In this document: one piece after another, positions 1-5,825 of the stretch
How positions within the stretch are numbered: position 1 is the first letter of the stretch
Layout of the letters: every line of letters begins with the position of its first letter
NCBI GenBank assembly: GCA_039934475.1
Contig: JBDTMC010000478.1
Location: 1-6,009, forward strand
Origin: JBDTMC01 sp039934475
GTDB lineage: Bacteria > Acidobacteriota > Terriglobia > Bryobacterales > Bryobacteraceae
DNA: 6,009 nt
Reading direction: 5' to 3'
Translations under genes and position numbers: made by a program
The notes under the pieces: generated by a model
The model's input: only the letters and a program-made list of their open reading frames with translations
Told to the model about the DNA's origin: nothing
Database searches by the model: none

Positions 1-1
1 C

Positions 2-259
2 GCGGCGAAAGATATCCGCGACACCTTTGCCCGCATGGCCATGAACGACGAAGAAACCGTCGCGCTCATCGCGGGCGGCCACAGCTTTGGCAAAACGCAC
101 GGTGCGGCCGAATCCTCTCACGTTTCGCCGGAGCCGGAAGCGATGGGTTTGGAACACCAGGGCTTCGGCTGGAAGAACAGCTTCGGCACCGGCAAAGGCC
201 CGGACACAATCACAAGCGGTCTCGAGGTTACCTGGACCAACACGCCCACCCAGTGGGAT
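2..259 (+). other. katG: katG-derived segment (central part of the N-terminal haem domain)
   Basis: This stretch encodes about 86 residues closely matching the family around the proximal haem pocket of catalase-peroxidases. The proximal His codon is at 80-82. The Ser codon at 215-217 corresponds to Ser315 of M. tuberculosis KatG, and the Trp codon at 233-235 to the proximal Trp321. The last KatG-like residues are TNTPTQWD; intact enzymes continue with a segment like NSFFE and then a YEWELTKSPAGA-type motif, which is absent here. The distal Arg/Trp/His triad would lie upstream of the window. KatG dismutates hydrogen peroxide and normally has about 730 residues, so this is only a fragment of one. 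Confidence 0.9.
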
Positions 260-1249
260 GAGCACTCTCACGTCATCCCCGGTCTGAACAAGATCATTTG
301 GATGACCAGCACTCAGACTTATGGGGACGGCGGTACCCCCTCCTCCACCCTCACCGAATATTGGTCCATGGATCTCGACGGCGGGAACAAGCACAAGATG
401 AGCTGGTTCAACGACAAGCGCAGTGCTGCTTGGAACGCCGACGGTGGTGGTGTTGTCGCCGACTTCGACTTCAATGCCGACGCCAGCCAGATGATGATGT
501 ACATGATCAACGATGGCAGCGGCTACGGCAACACCGGAACCAACATTCTTCTGGATCTGGAGACAGGCGCGGCCTCGCTCTCCGCGGCCAGCTACCTCCG
601 CCCGCCGGTCGCCCCCGGTTCGTACTTGAGTACCTTCGGCAAGAATCTTGCCACCGCCCAAGAAGCATCCAACAGCTATCCCATCAGCCTCGCCGGAACA
701 ACGGCCGAAGTGACCGATGCGAAAGGCGTCAGCCGCGCCGCGTCGCTGGTCTTTGTGTCTCAGGATCAGATCAACTTCTTAATGCCCGACGGAACCGCAC
801 CCGGACCCGCTGACCTCGTCATCGCCAATTCCGCCGGTACCATCAGCCGCGAAACGTTCACTGTGGAGAATGTGGCGCCCTCGCTCTTCTCAGCCAATGC
901 AAATGGCATCGGACCAGCCGCTGCCTTTTGGCAGCAGACGGGAATGGCCACAGCCCAGCTAACTTTCGCCGCGCAGGGCAACGCCTACGTCAATGTGCCC
1001 CTCGATCTTTCAAAGGACACCGTCCTGGTCCTTTACGGCACCGGTTTCCGCGGCGGTAAAAACGTCACCGCTTCCATCGGCGGCTACTATGGAACGGTCC
1101 AGTATGCCGGACCCGGCGGCGGCTATCAGGGCCTTGATCAGGTGAACGTGATCATCCCCTCGGCACTTGCCGGTCTGAACATGGAATTGATGGTGTATCT
1201 CACAGTGGATGGCGTGATCGCCAACCCGGTCACTATCCGCGTCCGCTAG
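2..1249 (+). CDS. Chimeric ORF, 5'-partial: KatG segment joined to PD40/TolB-like propeller segment and C-terminal TIGR03437 domain
   Basis: The frame is open from base 2, so the true start lies upstream; the ATG at 35 is an internal KatG methionine without a ribosome binding site. Counting from that Met, residues 1-75 are catalase-peroxidase, with the active-site signature GGHSFGKTHG (H16 is the expected proximal haem ligand) and ITSGLEVTW. From residue ~76 the sequence is unlike KatG and resembles PD40/TolB propeller blades: DEHSHVIPG, KIIWMTS, EYWSMDLDGGNKHKMSWFN. From ~185 to 404 it is a full TIGR03437 domain (SAASYLRPPVAPGSYLSTFG, QDQINFLMP, VLYGTGF, GLDQVNVIIPSALAG). Neither KatG nor the propeller is complete: KatG stops well before the proximal Asp (Asp381 in M. 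tuberculosis) and lacks its C-terminal half, and the propeller lacks its N-terminal blades. The stop overlaps the convergent amidohydrolase gene by 17 bp. The protein parts are clear; whether the fusion exists in the organism is not. Confidence 0.75.
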   Translation, partial: AAKDIRDTFARMAMNDEETVALIAGGHSFGKTHGAAESSHVSPEPEAMGLEHQGFGWKNSFGTGKGPDTITSGLEVTWTNTPTQWDEHSHVIPGLNKIIWMTSTQTYGDGGTPSSTLTEYWSMDLDGGNKHKMSWFNDKRSAAWNADGGGVVADFDFNADASQMMMYMINDGSGYGNTGTNILLDLETGAASLSAASYLRPPVAPGSYLSTFGKNLATAQEASNSYPISLAGTTAEVTDAKGVSRAASLVFVSQDQINFLMPDGTAPGPADLVIANSAGTISRETFTVENVAPSLFSANANGIGPAAAFWQQTGMATAQLTFAAQGNAYVNVPLDLSKDTVLVLYGTGFRGGKNVTASIGGYYGTVQYAGPGGGYQGLDQVNVIIPSALAGLNMELMVYLTVDGVIANPVTIRVR

Positions 1250-2591
1250 TCGGTGGACCGTACAGAGCGACGGCATTGCCGTGCAGCAGCGCCGCCGCCG
1301 CCGCAGTGACGTCCGTCCTGCTGACACCGCTTCCGCGCGTCCGCTCCGCCAGCACTTGCGCCAGGATCTCGCGCGTGAATAGTGACGAGCCGGTGGCCAT
1401 CTCGATGCTCGTGGAATCGTGTCCGCAGGTGATCTTGTGGGTCGGCACGTAGTTCCACCATAAGTTGATCGCGTCGTGAAAGAACTGCGGGTTCAACACC
1501 GGTTGCCAGCACGTGTCGATGTAAATGTTGGGCACAAACTTCGCCAGCCAGCCGCTTTCATTCAGGAACGGCCAGCAATGAATCATCACTATGTTCATGC
1601 GCGGATAGCGGCGCGCCAACGCCTGTAAAGGCATCGGAGACGATTCAGTGATGTTGTTGGTTCCCACGTGAACCTGGTGCACCCACCCGCGGTCATGCGC
1701 CAGCTTCGAGCACTCATGAACCACCCAGTCCTGAAACACCCTCGCCTCCGCCGCGTTCAGATCCCCGCGAAATCGAACTTCCGAGTCTTCGCGTGGCGCA
1801 AATTCCAGCGGTCTGCGGTAGGCCTGCAGTTGTTTCGTGCCCACTGCACCCAAGGCCGCCGCCAGTTCGAAGTAACGCGCCAGGAACTTTCGCCACGTCG
1901 CGGCATCGGCCGGTTCCACACCGGCTATCGCTCCTAGCGCGCTGCGCCGCGGCGAGTCCGTCCGCCACAGGTCCAGAAACGGATCGATGCGAAGCACTGT
2001 GCGCGTGAATGCCAACTCTTCTTTCGCCTCTACGCTCAGTTCCCTCGGCGCATAGAACTCCGGTTGCATCGGGCGAATCAGATCCGAAAAATGAGCGCGC
2101 CGCATGGCCGTGCGATACCAGGCGAACAAACCCCGGTAGCGCGCGTCAATGGTGTTGTCCAACTTCTCAAATCCACCGCGGTCCAGCGCCAGCAAGTCCG
2201 CGCCATACAGCATCAGGACGCCCCGCCTCACGCATTGCACGACCCCGGTAAATTGCTGCCGTCGCAAAGCCGGACGCAGCTTTTGAAATGTGTCCCAGGG
2301 CGCTTTGGCCCCTGCCTTTAGTTCTTCTACGTTGACACCCGCGGCACCCAGCCAGCCCCCGAAGTAGGGGTCGAGAACCAAGTCCAGTAGCCCCGTGCGC
2401 GAGCGCGGCAAAGCCCCAGGTTCCACATCCGCTCGAAAGCCGTCCGGACCATAGCCGATGGACGGGATACTGCCCCAGTGCTCATGCGAACAGAAATTGG
2501 GAAGGGTGGAGAAGTCGAGCGCCGGCGACGCTTGCGCCGCCAGAAGGGACGGTAGAAGGGGCGTTAGAAAATTGCGGCGTGTGAGCTGCAC
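1233..2591 (-). CDS. Tat-exported amidohydrolase_2-like metal-dependent hydrolase, 452 aa
   Basis: Residues 1-24 form a twin-arginine signal (LTRRNFLTPLLPSLLAAQA), so the folded enzyme is probably exported with its metal bound. The mature part has the landmarks of the amidohydrolase TIM-barrel superfamily: HEH at residues 36-38 at the end of the first strand, a strand-end His in VHQVHVG (~308), a His in MIHCWPF (~338) and the Asp of CGHDST (~392) as likely metal ligand or base. The C-terminal GNAVALYG resembles the usual closing helix of amidohydrolase_2 (PF04909) proteins. The substrate cannot be read from the sequence; relatives include decarboxylases, lactonases and uronate-isomerase-like enzymes. 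The start must be the GTG at 2591, because an in-frame TAA lies three codons upstream (2598-2600) and the Tat motif follows directly. No Shine-Dalgarno is present. Its 3' end overlaps the convergent chimeric gene by 17 bp, and no tight operon partner is seen. Confidence 0.9.
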   Translation of the reverse strand: MQLTRRNFLTPLLPSLLAAQASPALDFSTLPNFCSHEHWGSIPSIGYGPDGFRADVEPGALPRSRTGLLDLVLDPYFGGWLGAAGVNVEELKAGAKAPWDTFQKLRPALRRQQFTGVVQCVRRGVLMLYGADLLALDRGGFEKLDNTIDARYRGLFAWYRTAMRRAHFSDLIRPMQPEFYAPRELSVEAKEELAFTRTVLRIDPFLDLWRTDSPRRSALGAIAGVEPADAATWRKFLARYFELAAALGAVGTKQLQAYRRPLEFAPREDSEVRFRGDLNAAEARVFQDWVVHECSKLAHDRGWVHQVHVGTNNITESSPMPLQALARRYPRMNIVMIHCWPFLNESGWLAKFVPNIYIDTCWQPVLNPQFFHDAINLWWNYVPTHKITCGHDSTSIEMATGSSLFTREILAQVLAERTRGSGVSRTDVTAAAAALLHGNAVALYGPPTSGRG

Positions 2592-2596
2592 ACAGG

Positions 2597-2602
2597 ATTA
2601 TA
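2597..2602 (-). promoter_or_regulatory. Perfect -10 box (TATAAT) placed for a leaderless transcript of the amidohydrolase gene
   Basis: On the minus strand TATAAT lies five bases before the GTG start at 2591. The normal spacing from a -10 box to +1 puts transcription start at about 2590, on the start codon, which fits the lack of a ribosome binding site. No recognisable -35 hexamer is present 15-19 bases upstream and there is no extended -10 TG, so this is a -10-only prediction. Confidence 0.4.
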
Positions 2603-2705
2603 CCCGCTCGCCAACCTGTGGGGCTGGTGCGCGGGCAGTGAGCCTTGCGAAGTCGTCTGCAGTTCGCCGGCGAATCGAGCTTGAACTCCGTGGGATGCCC
2701 GACTC

Positions 2706-2940
2706 CTAGAAGATCTGTACAGAGTACGGACCGTAGCACTGATCCGTAGGGTCTCCCGAAAGATGTTGGCCAAAAAGAGTGTAGGTGTAACTGTTTCCAC
2801 CAACAACGGGAAGCGTCGTCTGAGTTGTGAAATTCATAGGACTGTAGCTGGGCGAGGGGAGGGTAAGAAGGTCTCGTTTGCGCACCCGCTGCGTGGTCGG
2901 ACCGTACGAATCGTTGGCCTCTTTCGGCCCTCGGCGTGCT
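2706..2940 (-). pseudogene. Possible C-terminal remnant of a secreted beta-sandwich protein
   Basis: The minus frame ending at the TAG at 2706-2708 reads like real protein for about 50-75 residues, with NFTTQTTLPVVGGNSYTYTL followed by FGQHLSGDPTDQCYGPYSV. The alternating Thr/Tyr/Val pattern and the Asp/Pro/Cys tail are typical of extracellular beta-sandwich modules. Farther upstream the same frame becomes antisense to the signal peptide of the plus-strand gene at 2971 and loses protein character, and no credible start with a ribosome binding site is present. I read it as the tail of a gene whose 5' part was lost, in a 379-bp gap that holds no other gene. The family is not recognised, and it could also be a chance open frame. 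Confidence 0.3.
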
Positions 2941-2970
2941 AGTGGGATTACCGACCCAGCGCCAAATCCA

Positions 2971-4938
2971 ATGAATGCACCACACCTACCGCCGCCACCT
3001 GTGGCGAAACAACCCACCGCCGCGACCTTTCGAGTCGCAACCGCGTTGCTTTTCGCCCTCAGCCTCCACGCCCAAGCCCCCGGTACGATCACCAATCGAG
3101 CCATTCCCACGGACGGTATAACCGACATCGATGCTCAGCTGAATACCTACGTTGCCAGCGGAGGTTTCACCGGACCCACAGTCTGTGCGCCCCTGAACAT
3201 CACCAAGTTCGACCCCCTAGGTCATCTGCTATTTTCCTTCGATGCCCCGGAGACCTGTGGTGTTCACTCCGGATTTCGGAACATCGCCGTCGACGCGTCC
3301 GGCGCGCTCTTCGCCACCGGCACAGTGGACTCGTACAGCGGCACATCCCTGGTCACACGGGCCTTTGCCGCCAAATTAACGCCGGATGGCAGCGGCTTCG
3401 CCTACTTCGCCTACTTCCCCGCGGCCCTGGCGACCCCAAACGCGATCCGGTTCGACTCCGCGGGCAATGCCTACGTCGCCGGCGCCACGTCTGACTCTCA
3501 CCCTTTTCTTGTTAAAATTTCCCGCGATGGCGGCACGTTTCCCTACACAGTCCAATTTCCCGACTCCGGCGTCGCCTCGGCGCTCGTTCTCGACGCCGCG
3601 GGGAATGTCTTTCTTACCGGCCAGTCGGGCGCGAACGCCCTGGTGGCAAAACTCGATCCCGCGGGGAAAATAACACGTTCCACCTCATTCGGCGGTGTTG
3701 GCGGCGCGAACGGCCAAGCTATCGCGCTCGATTCCACCGCCAACATCTACATCGCCGGCGACGCTGGTTCCGGCTTCCCCACCACCCCCGGAACCTATCA
3801 GCCCACCGCTGTAGTCCCGCTGTGGAGCAACGGTCCGACCGCGTTCATCGCAAAACTCGAGCCCGATGGCACCGCTATTATGTGGGCTACGTACACTGTT
3901 GCTAACGGCAATTACAGCGGGGTGGTGCCTTCACCAATAGGCTTCGCAGTCGCCGCGTCCGGTGACACTTACATTGCCAGGGGCACGGGAGCAGGATTTA
4001 TTCCGACGGCCTCGGCCCCTCAACCTTGCTTCGGCATGGCGAATGACATCGTGATGCTGCACCTGAATCCGCAAGGAACGCTCGGCGACGCCACTTTTCT
4101 AGGCCGTACGGGGGCTCAAGTGACCGGGATGCTGCTGCCAGGTGACGGTTCGGTCGTCCTCTCCTCATACGGAGACGGAGGCGCTATGATCTCGCAGGTC
4201 CGCTTTGGCGAACCGGGTTGGACTGCGGCGGCCTGCCTTTCCCCGGACGTCCTGAATAGCGCCAGCTTCTCCTCCGACTACCAGCGGAACGTCTCACCCG
4301 GAGAACTCGTGAGCCTGACCGGGTTCGGCATCGGTCCGGATACCGGCGTCGCCGCGCAACTCGATTCGGACAGCCAGCTGCCACGTACGCTCGCAGGCGT
4401 TCAGGTATTCTTCAACGGAATCGCGGCCCCGTTGCTGTACGTCCAGTCGCGTCAGGTTAACGCGCAGGTGCCGTTTGAAGTGAATGGGTCCATCTTCGTC
4501 ACACCGCCCGTAGCCGTCACCCTTACTTATGGCGGACATACTTTTGGCCCCTATATGATGGATTCGGACTGGTACGGACCTCCTGGCATCTTCCGCCTGC
4601 ATCCCGGCATTTCCACGCAAGCCGCCGCACTCAATGAGGATGGCACTGTCAACGGTTCCGACAATCCCGCGGCGCGCGGCAGCACTATTACGTTCTTCGG
4701 AACCGGTAACGGTCCACTCGTGCCACCCTGTCCTACAGGCGGCCTGAACCCTAACGCTGCGGTGCCTCTCTTCTTCACTGGCACACCCATTCAATTACCA
4801 GTGCAATACGGGGGAGCTGCGCCATCCCTTTTATGTGGAGTCGATCAGTTCAACGTGGAAATCCCACTCTCAGCGCAACCGGGCCTGTTCCCGCTGGGCT
4901 ACAGCCCGGGCTACGAGGCGACAATCTACATCAAGTAG
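2971..4938 (+). CDS. Secreted SBBP-repeat beta-propeller protein with C-terminal TIGR03437 domain, ~655 aa
   Basis: A Sec signal peptide (FRVATALLFALSLHAQA) probably ends at about residue 36. Residues ~100-400 carry repeats of the SBBP propeller type, with cores such as IAVDASGALFATG (~102), IRFDSAGNAYVAG (~157), LVLDAAGNVFLTG (~203), IALDSTANIYIAG (~249) and a weaker VAASGDTYIARG (~324), interspersed with AFIAKLEPDGT-like strands. Residues ~420-655 form a TIGR03437 domain: LNSASF, VSPGELVSLTGFGIG, PLLYVQSRQVNAQVP, ITFFGTGNGP, GVDQFNVEIP. About eight Cys remain after the signal, so disulfides are possible. The role is unknown; such proteins are abundant in Solibacter-type genomes and are presumed extracellular or surface-associated. 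The start is uncertain. ATG 2971 and GTG 3001 both give a clean signal peptide but lack a ribosome binding site. TTG 2878 has AAGAAGG six bases upstream but adds 31 poorly protein-like residues and overlaps the minus-strand remnant. Confidence 0.88.
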   Translation: MNAPHLPPPPVAKQPTAATFRVATALLFALSLHAQAPGTITNRAIPTDGITDIDAQLNTYVASGGFTGPTVCAPLNITKFDPLGHLLFSFDAPETCGVHSGFRNIAVDASGALFATGTVDSYSGTSLVTRAFAAKLTPDGSGFAYFAYFPAALATPNAIRFDSAGNAYVAGATSDSHPFLVKISRDGGTFPYTVQFPDSGVASALVLDAAGNVFLTGQSGANALVAKLDPAGKITRSTSFGGVGGANGQAIALDSTANIYIAGDAGSGFPTTPGTYQPTAVVPLWSNGPTAFIAKLEPDGTAIMWATYTVANGNYSGVVPSPIGFAVAASGDTYIARGTGAGFIPTASAPQPCFGMANDIVMLHLNPQGTLGDATFLGRTGAQVTGMLLPGDGSVVLSSYGDGGAMISQVRFGEPGWTAAACLSPDVLNSASFSSDYQRNVSPGELVSLTGFGIGPDTGVAAQLDSDSQLPRTLAGVQVFFNGIAAPLLYVQSRQVNAQVPFEVNGSIFVTPPVAVTLTYGGHTFGPYMMDSDWYGPPGIFRLHPGISTQAAALNEDGTVNGSDNPAARGSTITFFGTGNGPLVPPCPTGGLNPNAAVPLFFTGTPIQLPVQYGGAAPSLLCGVDQFNVEIPLSAQPGLFPLGYSPGYEATIYIK

Positions 4939-4959
4939 GGCCACATCGAGTAGGGCCAC
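4930..4959 (+). repeat. 15-bp tandem direct repeat across the stop codon
   Basis: ATCAAGTAGGGCCAC (4930-4944) is followed at once by ATCGAGTAGGGCCAC (4945-4959), differing at one base. The unit contains the last sense codons and the TAG stop of the SBBP gene. Because 15 is a multiple of three, a second in-frame TAG results. It looks like a local slippage duplication that leaves a backup stop. Confidence 0.85.
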
Positions 4960-4966
4960 GCGCACA

Positions 4967-4996
4967 GGTCTGCTGGCCAGGACTGGCCAGCAGATC
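4967..4996. terminator. Strong hairpin between convergent genes, candidate bidirectional terminator
   Basis: TCTGCTGGCCA (4969-4979) and TGGCCAGCAGA (4984-4994) are perfect reverse complements around a GGAC loop. A G-U and a G-C pair can extend the stem to 13 bp. It begins about 30 bases after the SBBP stop and lies downstream of the convergent small gene on the other strand. Neither side is followed by a clear U-tract, so it may work as a weak or Rho-aided terminator or as a 3'-end stabiliser. Confidence 0.55.
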
Positions 4997-5058
4997 CCCA
5001 ATCTTAGTCAATGCCCCAGCCTCAAGCCTGTAGCGAGCGGTCGCTGAATCCTTCAGCT

Positions 5059-5322
5059 TCAATAACGATCGTGGCGCAGGTCGCGGGCGTCGTGACGGAT
5101 CTCACGTTTGTCCTGACGGACCTCACGCTTCAGTCGCTGCGCCCTGACCACGTTGCCGTTATTCTCCGCGCGGGCCAGTTTACGGCTATCATGTCGCAAT
5201 TCAGCCTTGTCGCGGGCGAGTTCCCGGCGGTCCTGCCGCACATCGCTCGCGCCGAACGCCGAGGGCACGCTCAAGCCAAGTGATAGCAACGTCAATCCGG
5301 TAATTGCGAGTAGCTTCTTCAT
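5059..5322 (-). CDS. Small secreted, highly charged heptad-repeat protein, 87 aa
   Basis: The N-terminus is a textbook Sec signal peptide (MKKLLAITGLTLLSLGLS, then VPSAFG), with cleavage likely near residue 24. The mature ~63 residues are almost all Arg, Lys, Asp, Glu, His, Gln, Leu and Ala. They contain a seven-residue repeat, most regular at the C-terminus: KREVRQD, KREIRHD, ARDLRHD, then RY. An earlier, less regular set (VRQDRRELARDKAELRHD) is separated from it by a polar break, ENNGN. This predicts one or two long, salt-bridged helices outside the cytoplasm. No function is known to me; small proteins of this look occur in Acidobacteriota. The start at 5322 is chosen for the signal peptide and the GGAGAGGAG site; an in-frame ATG at 5376 has neither. 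It lies 58 bases after the Nudix stop on the same strand, so it could be the last gene of that unit or have its own promoter. Confidence 0.82.
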   Translation of the reverse strand: MKKLLAITGLTLLSLGLSVPSAFGASDVRQDRRELARDKAELRHDSRKLARAENNGNVVRAQRLKREVRQDKREIRHDARDLRHDRY

Positions 5323-5331
5323 TTGTTTGAT

Positions 5332-5340
5332 CTCCTCTCC
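5332..5340 (-). promoter_or_regulatory. Ribosome binding site of the small charged protein (GGAGAGGAG)
   Basis: On the minus strand GGAGAGGAG contains AGGAG nine bases before the ATG at 5322. It is the clearest Shine-Dalgarno in the window and fixes the start at 5322 rather than at the upstream ATG at 5376. Confidence 0.75.
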
Positions 5341-5380
5341 AGTCGATCTACTCACTTGGACGAGGATCACCCTCATGGGG

Positions 5381-5818
5381 CTACACTGGCGCGATTAATT
5401 TGCCTACAGGAACGCCCGGCCAAAGAATGCCTCGGGCAAGCAGATCAGGCAGTATTTTGTTGAAGATACTGGGCGCCAGCAGTGTCGGATCGTCTTCAGG
5501 GCCGAACCAGTAAAGTTCTTTAATTTCAGACTCCGCACGCGGCTCCCCGTGTAAAGCTCCTGAATATAGTTGAATCTTTACGGTCTTTCCCTCATCCCCA
5601 GCGGCACTGTCTTCATAAGTACCGACATACGCGAGGCTATCCACTTCCACCGGGCCAAGCTCCTCCCGCAACTCCCGCCGCAGACACTCCGTCGCAGTCT
5701 CGCCCACTTCCAGACATCCTCCCGGGAGGATCAACAGAGATGTCGTGTGCTTCTTGCGGCACAGCAGAATGCGCCCGTCGCGAATCGCCAACAAGCCCAC
5801 TTTGTTGTATTCCGCCAT
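5381..5818 (-). CDS. Nudix hydrolase (MutT-like), 145 aa
   Basis: The Nudix box lies at residues 34-55 and follows the consensus GX5EX7REUXEEXG: G34, E40, R48-E49, E52-E53 and G55, so the Mg-binding glutamates are all present. It is preceded by the usual strand NKVGLLAIRDGRILLCRKK and LILPGG. After the box come AYVGTYED, VKIQLYSGAL and EIKELYWFGPED, which match the family's strand order. These cytoplasmic enzymes hydrolyse nucleoside diphosphates linked to another moiety; the sequence does not tell which (oxidised dNTP, ADP-ribose or a nucleotide sugar). The length is normal for a single-domain Nudix protein. The start at 5818 is chosen because the Nudix fold begins there and an upstream gene ends at 5826. 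A longer in-frame start at 5899 would overlap that gene. No Shine-Dalgarno precedes 5818, so translation is probably coupled to the upstream gene seven bases away. Confidence 0.92.
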   Translation of the reverse strand: MAEYNKVGLLAIRDGRILLCRKKHTTSLLILPGGCLEVGETATECLRRELREELGPVEVDSLAYVGTYEDSAAGDEGKTVKIQLYSGALHGEPRAESEIKELYWFGPEDDPTLLAPSIFNKILPDLLARGILWPGVPVGKLIAPV

Positions 5819-5825
5819 AGATGAG

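Noticed and set aside
298..813. Plus-strand open frame of 171 codons inside the chimeric gene
   Set aside because: Its product is Arg/Gln-rich, low in protein character, and in a different frame from the KatG/PD40/TIGR03437 sequence: a shadow frame of GC-rich coding DNA.
2681..2709. TTGAAC at 2681 as a -35 box of a promoter for the SBBP gene
   Set aside because: No acceptable -10 hexamer lies 16-18 bases downstream (only TCCTAG-like sequence), and it is nearly 300 bases from the likely start.
2482..2985. Minus-strand open frame of 167 codons across the amidohydrolase start and the gap
   Set aside because: It overlaps the amidohydrolase signal peptide in another frame, and its product is rich in Trp, Cys, His and Arg without any domain-like pattern.
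3397..3414. 9-bp tandem repeat TTCGCCTAC in the SBBP gene
   Set aside because: It encodes FAY-FAY inside a beta strand and is short enough to be ordinary coding slippage; no wider array surrounds it.
4294..4794. Minus-strand open frame of 166 codons opposite the SBBP gene
   Set aside because: It lies wholly antisense to the well-supported TIGR03437 domain and has no recognisable motif or ribosome binding site.
5032..5057. Small inverted repeats AGCGA/TCGCT and GCTGAA/TTCAGC just after the small gene as a terminator
   Set aside because: The stems are 5-6 bp, compete with each other and have no U-tract. The 11-13 bp hairpin at 4967-4996 is the better candidate.
5011..5283. Plus-strand open frame opposite the small charged protein
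   Set aside because: The regular look (repeated L-T-D-L) is the antisense reading of the heptad repeat. The minus frame has a signal peptide and a good ribosome binding site; this one has neither.
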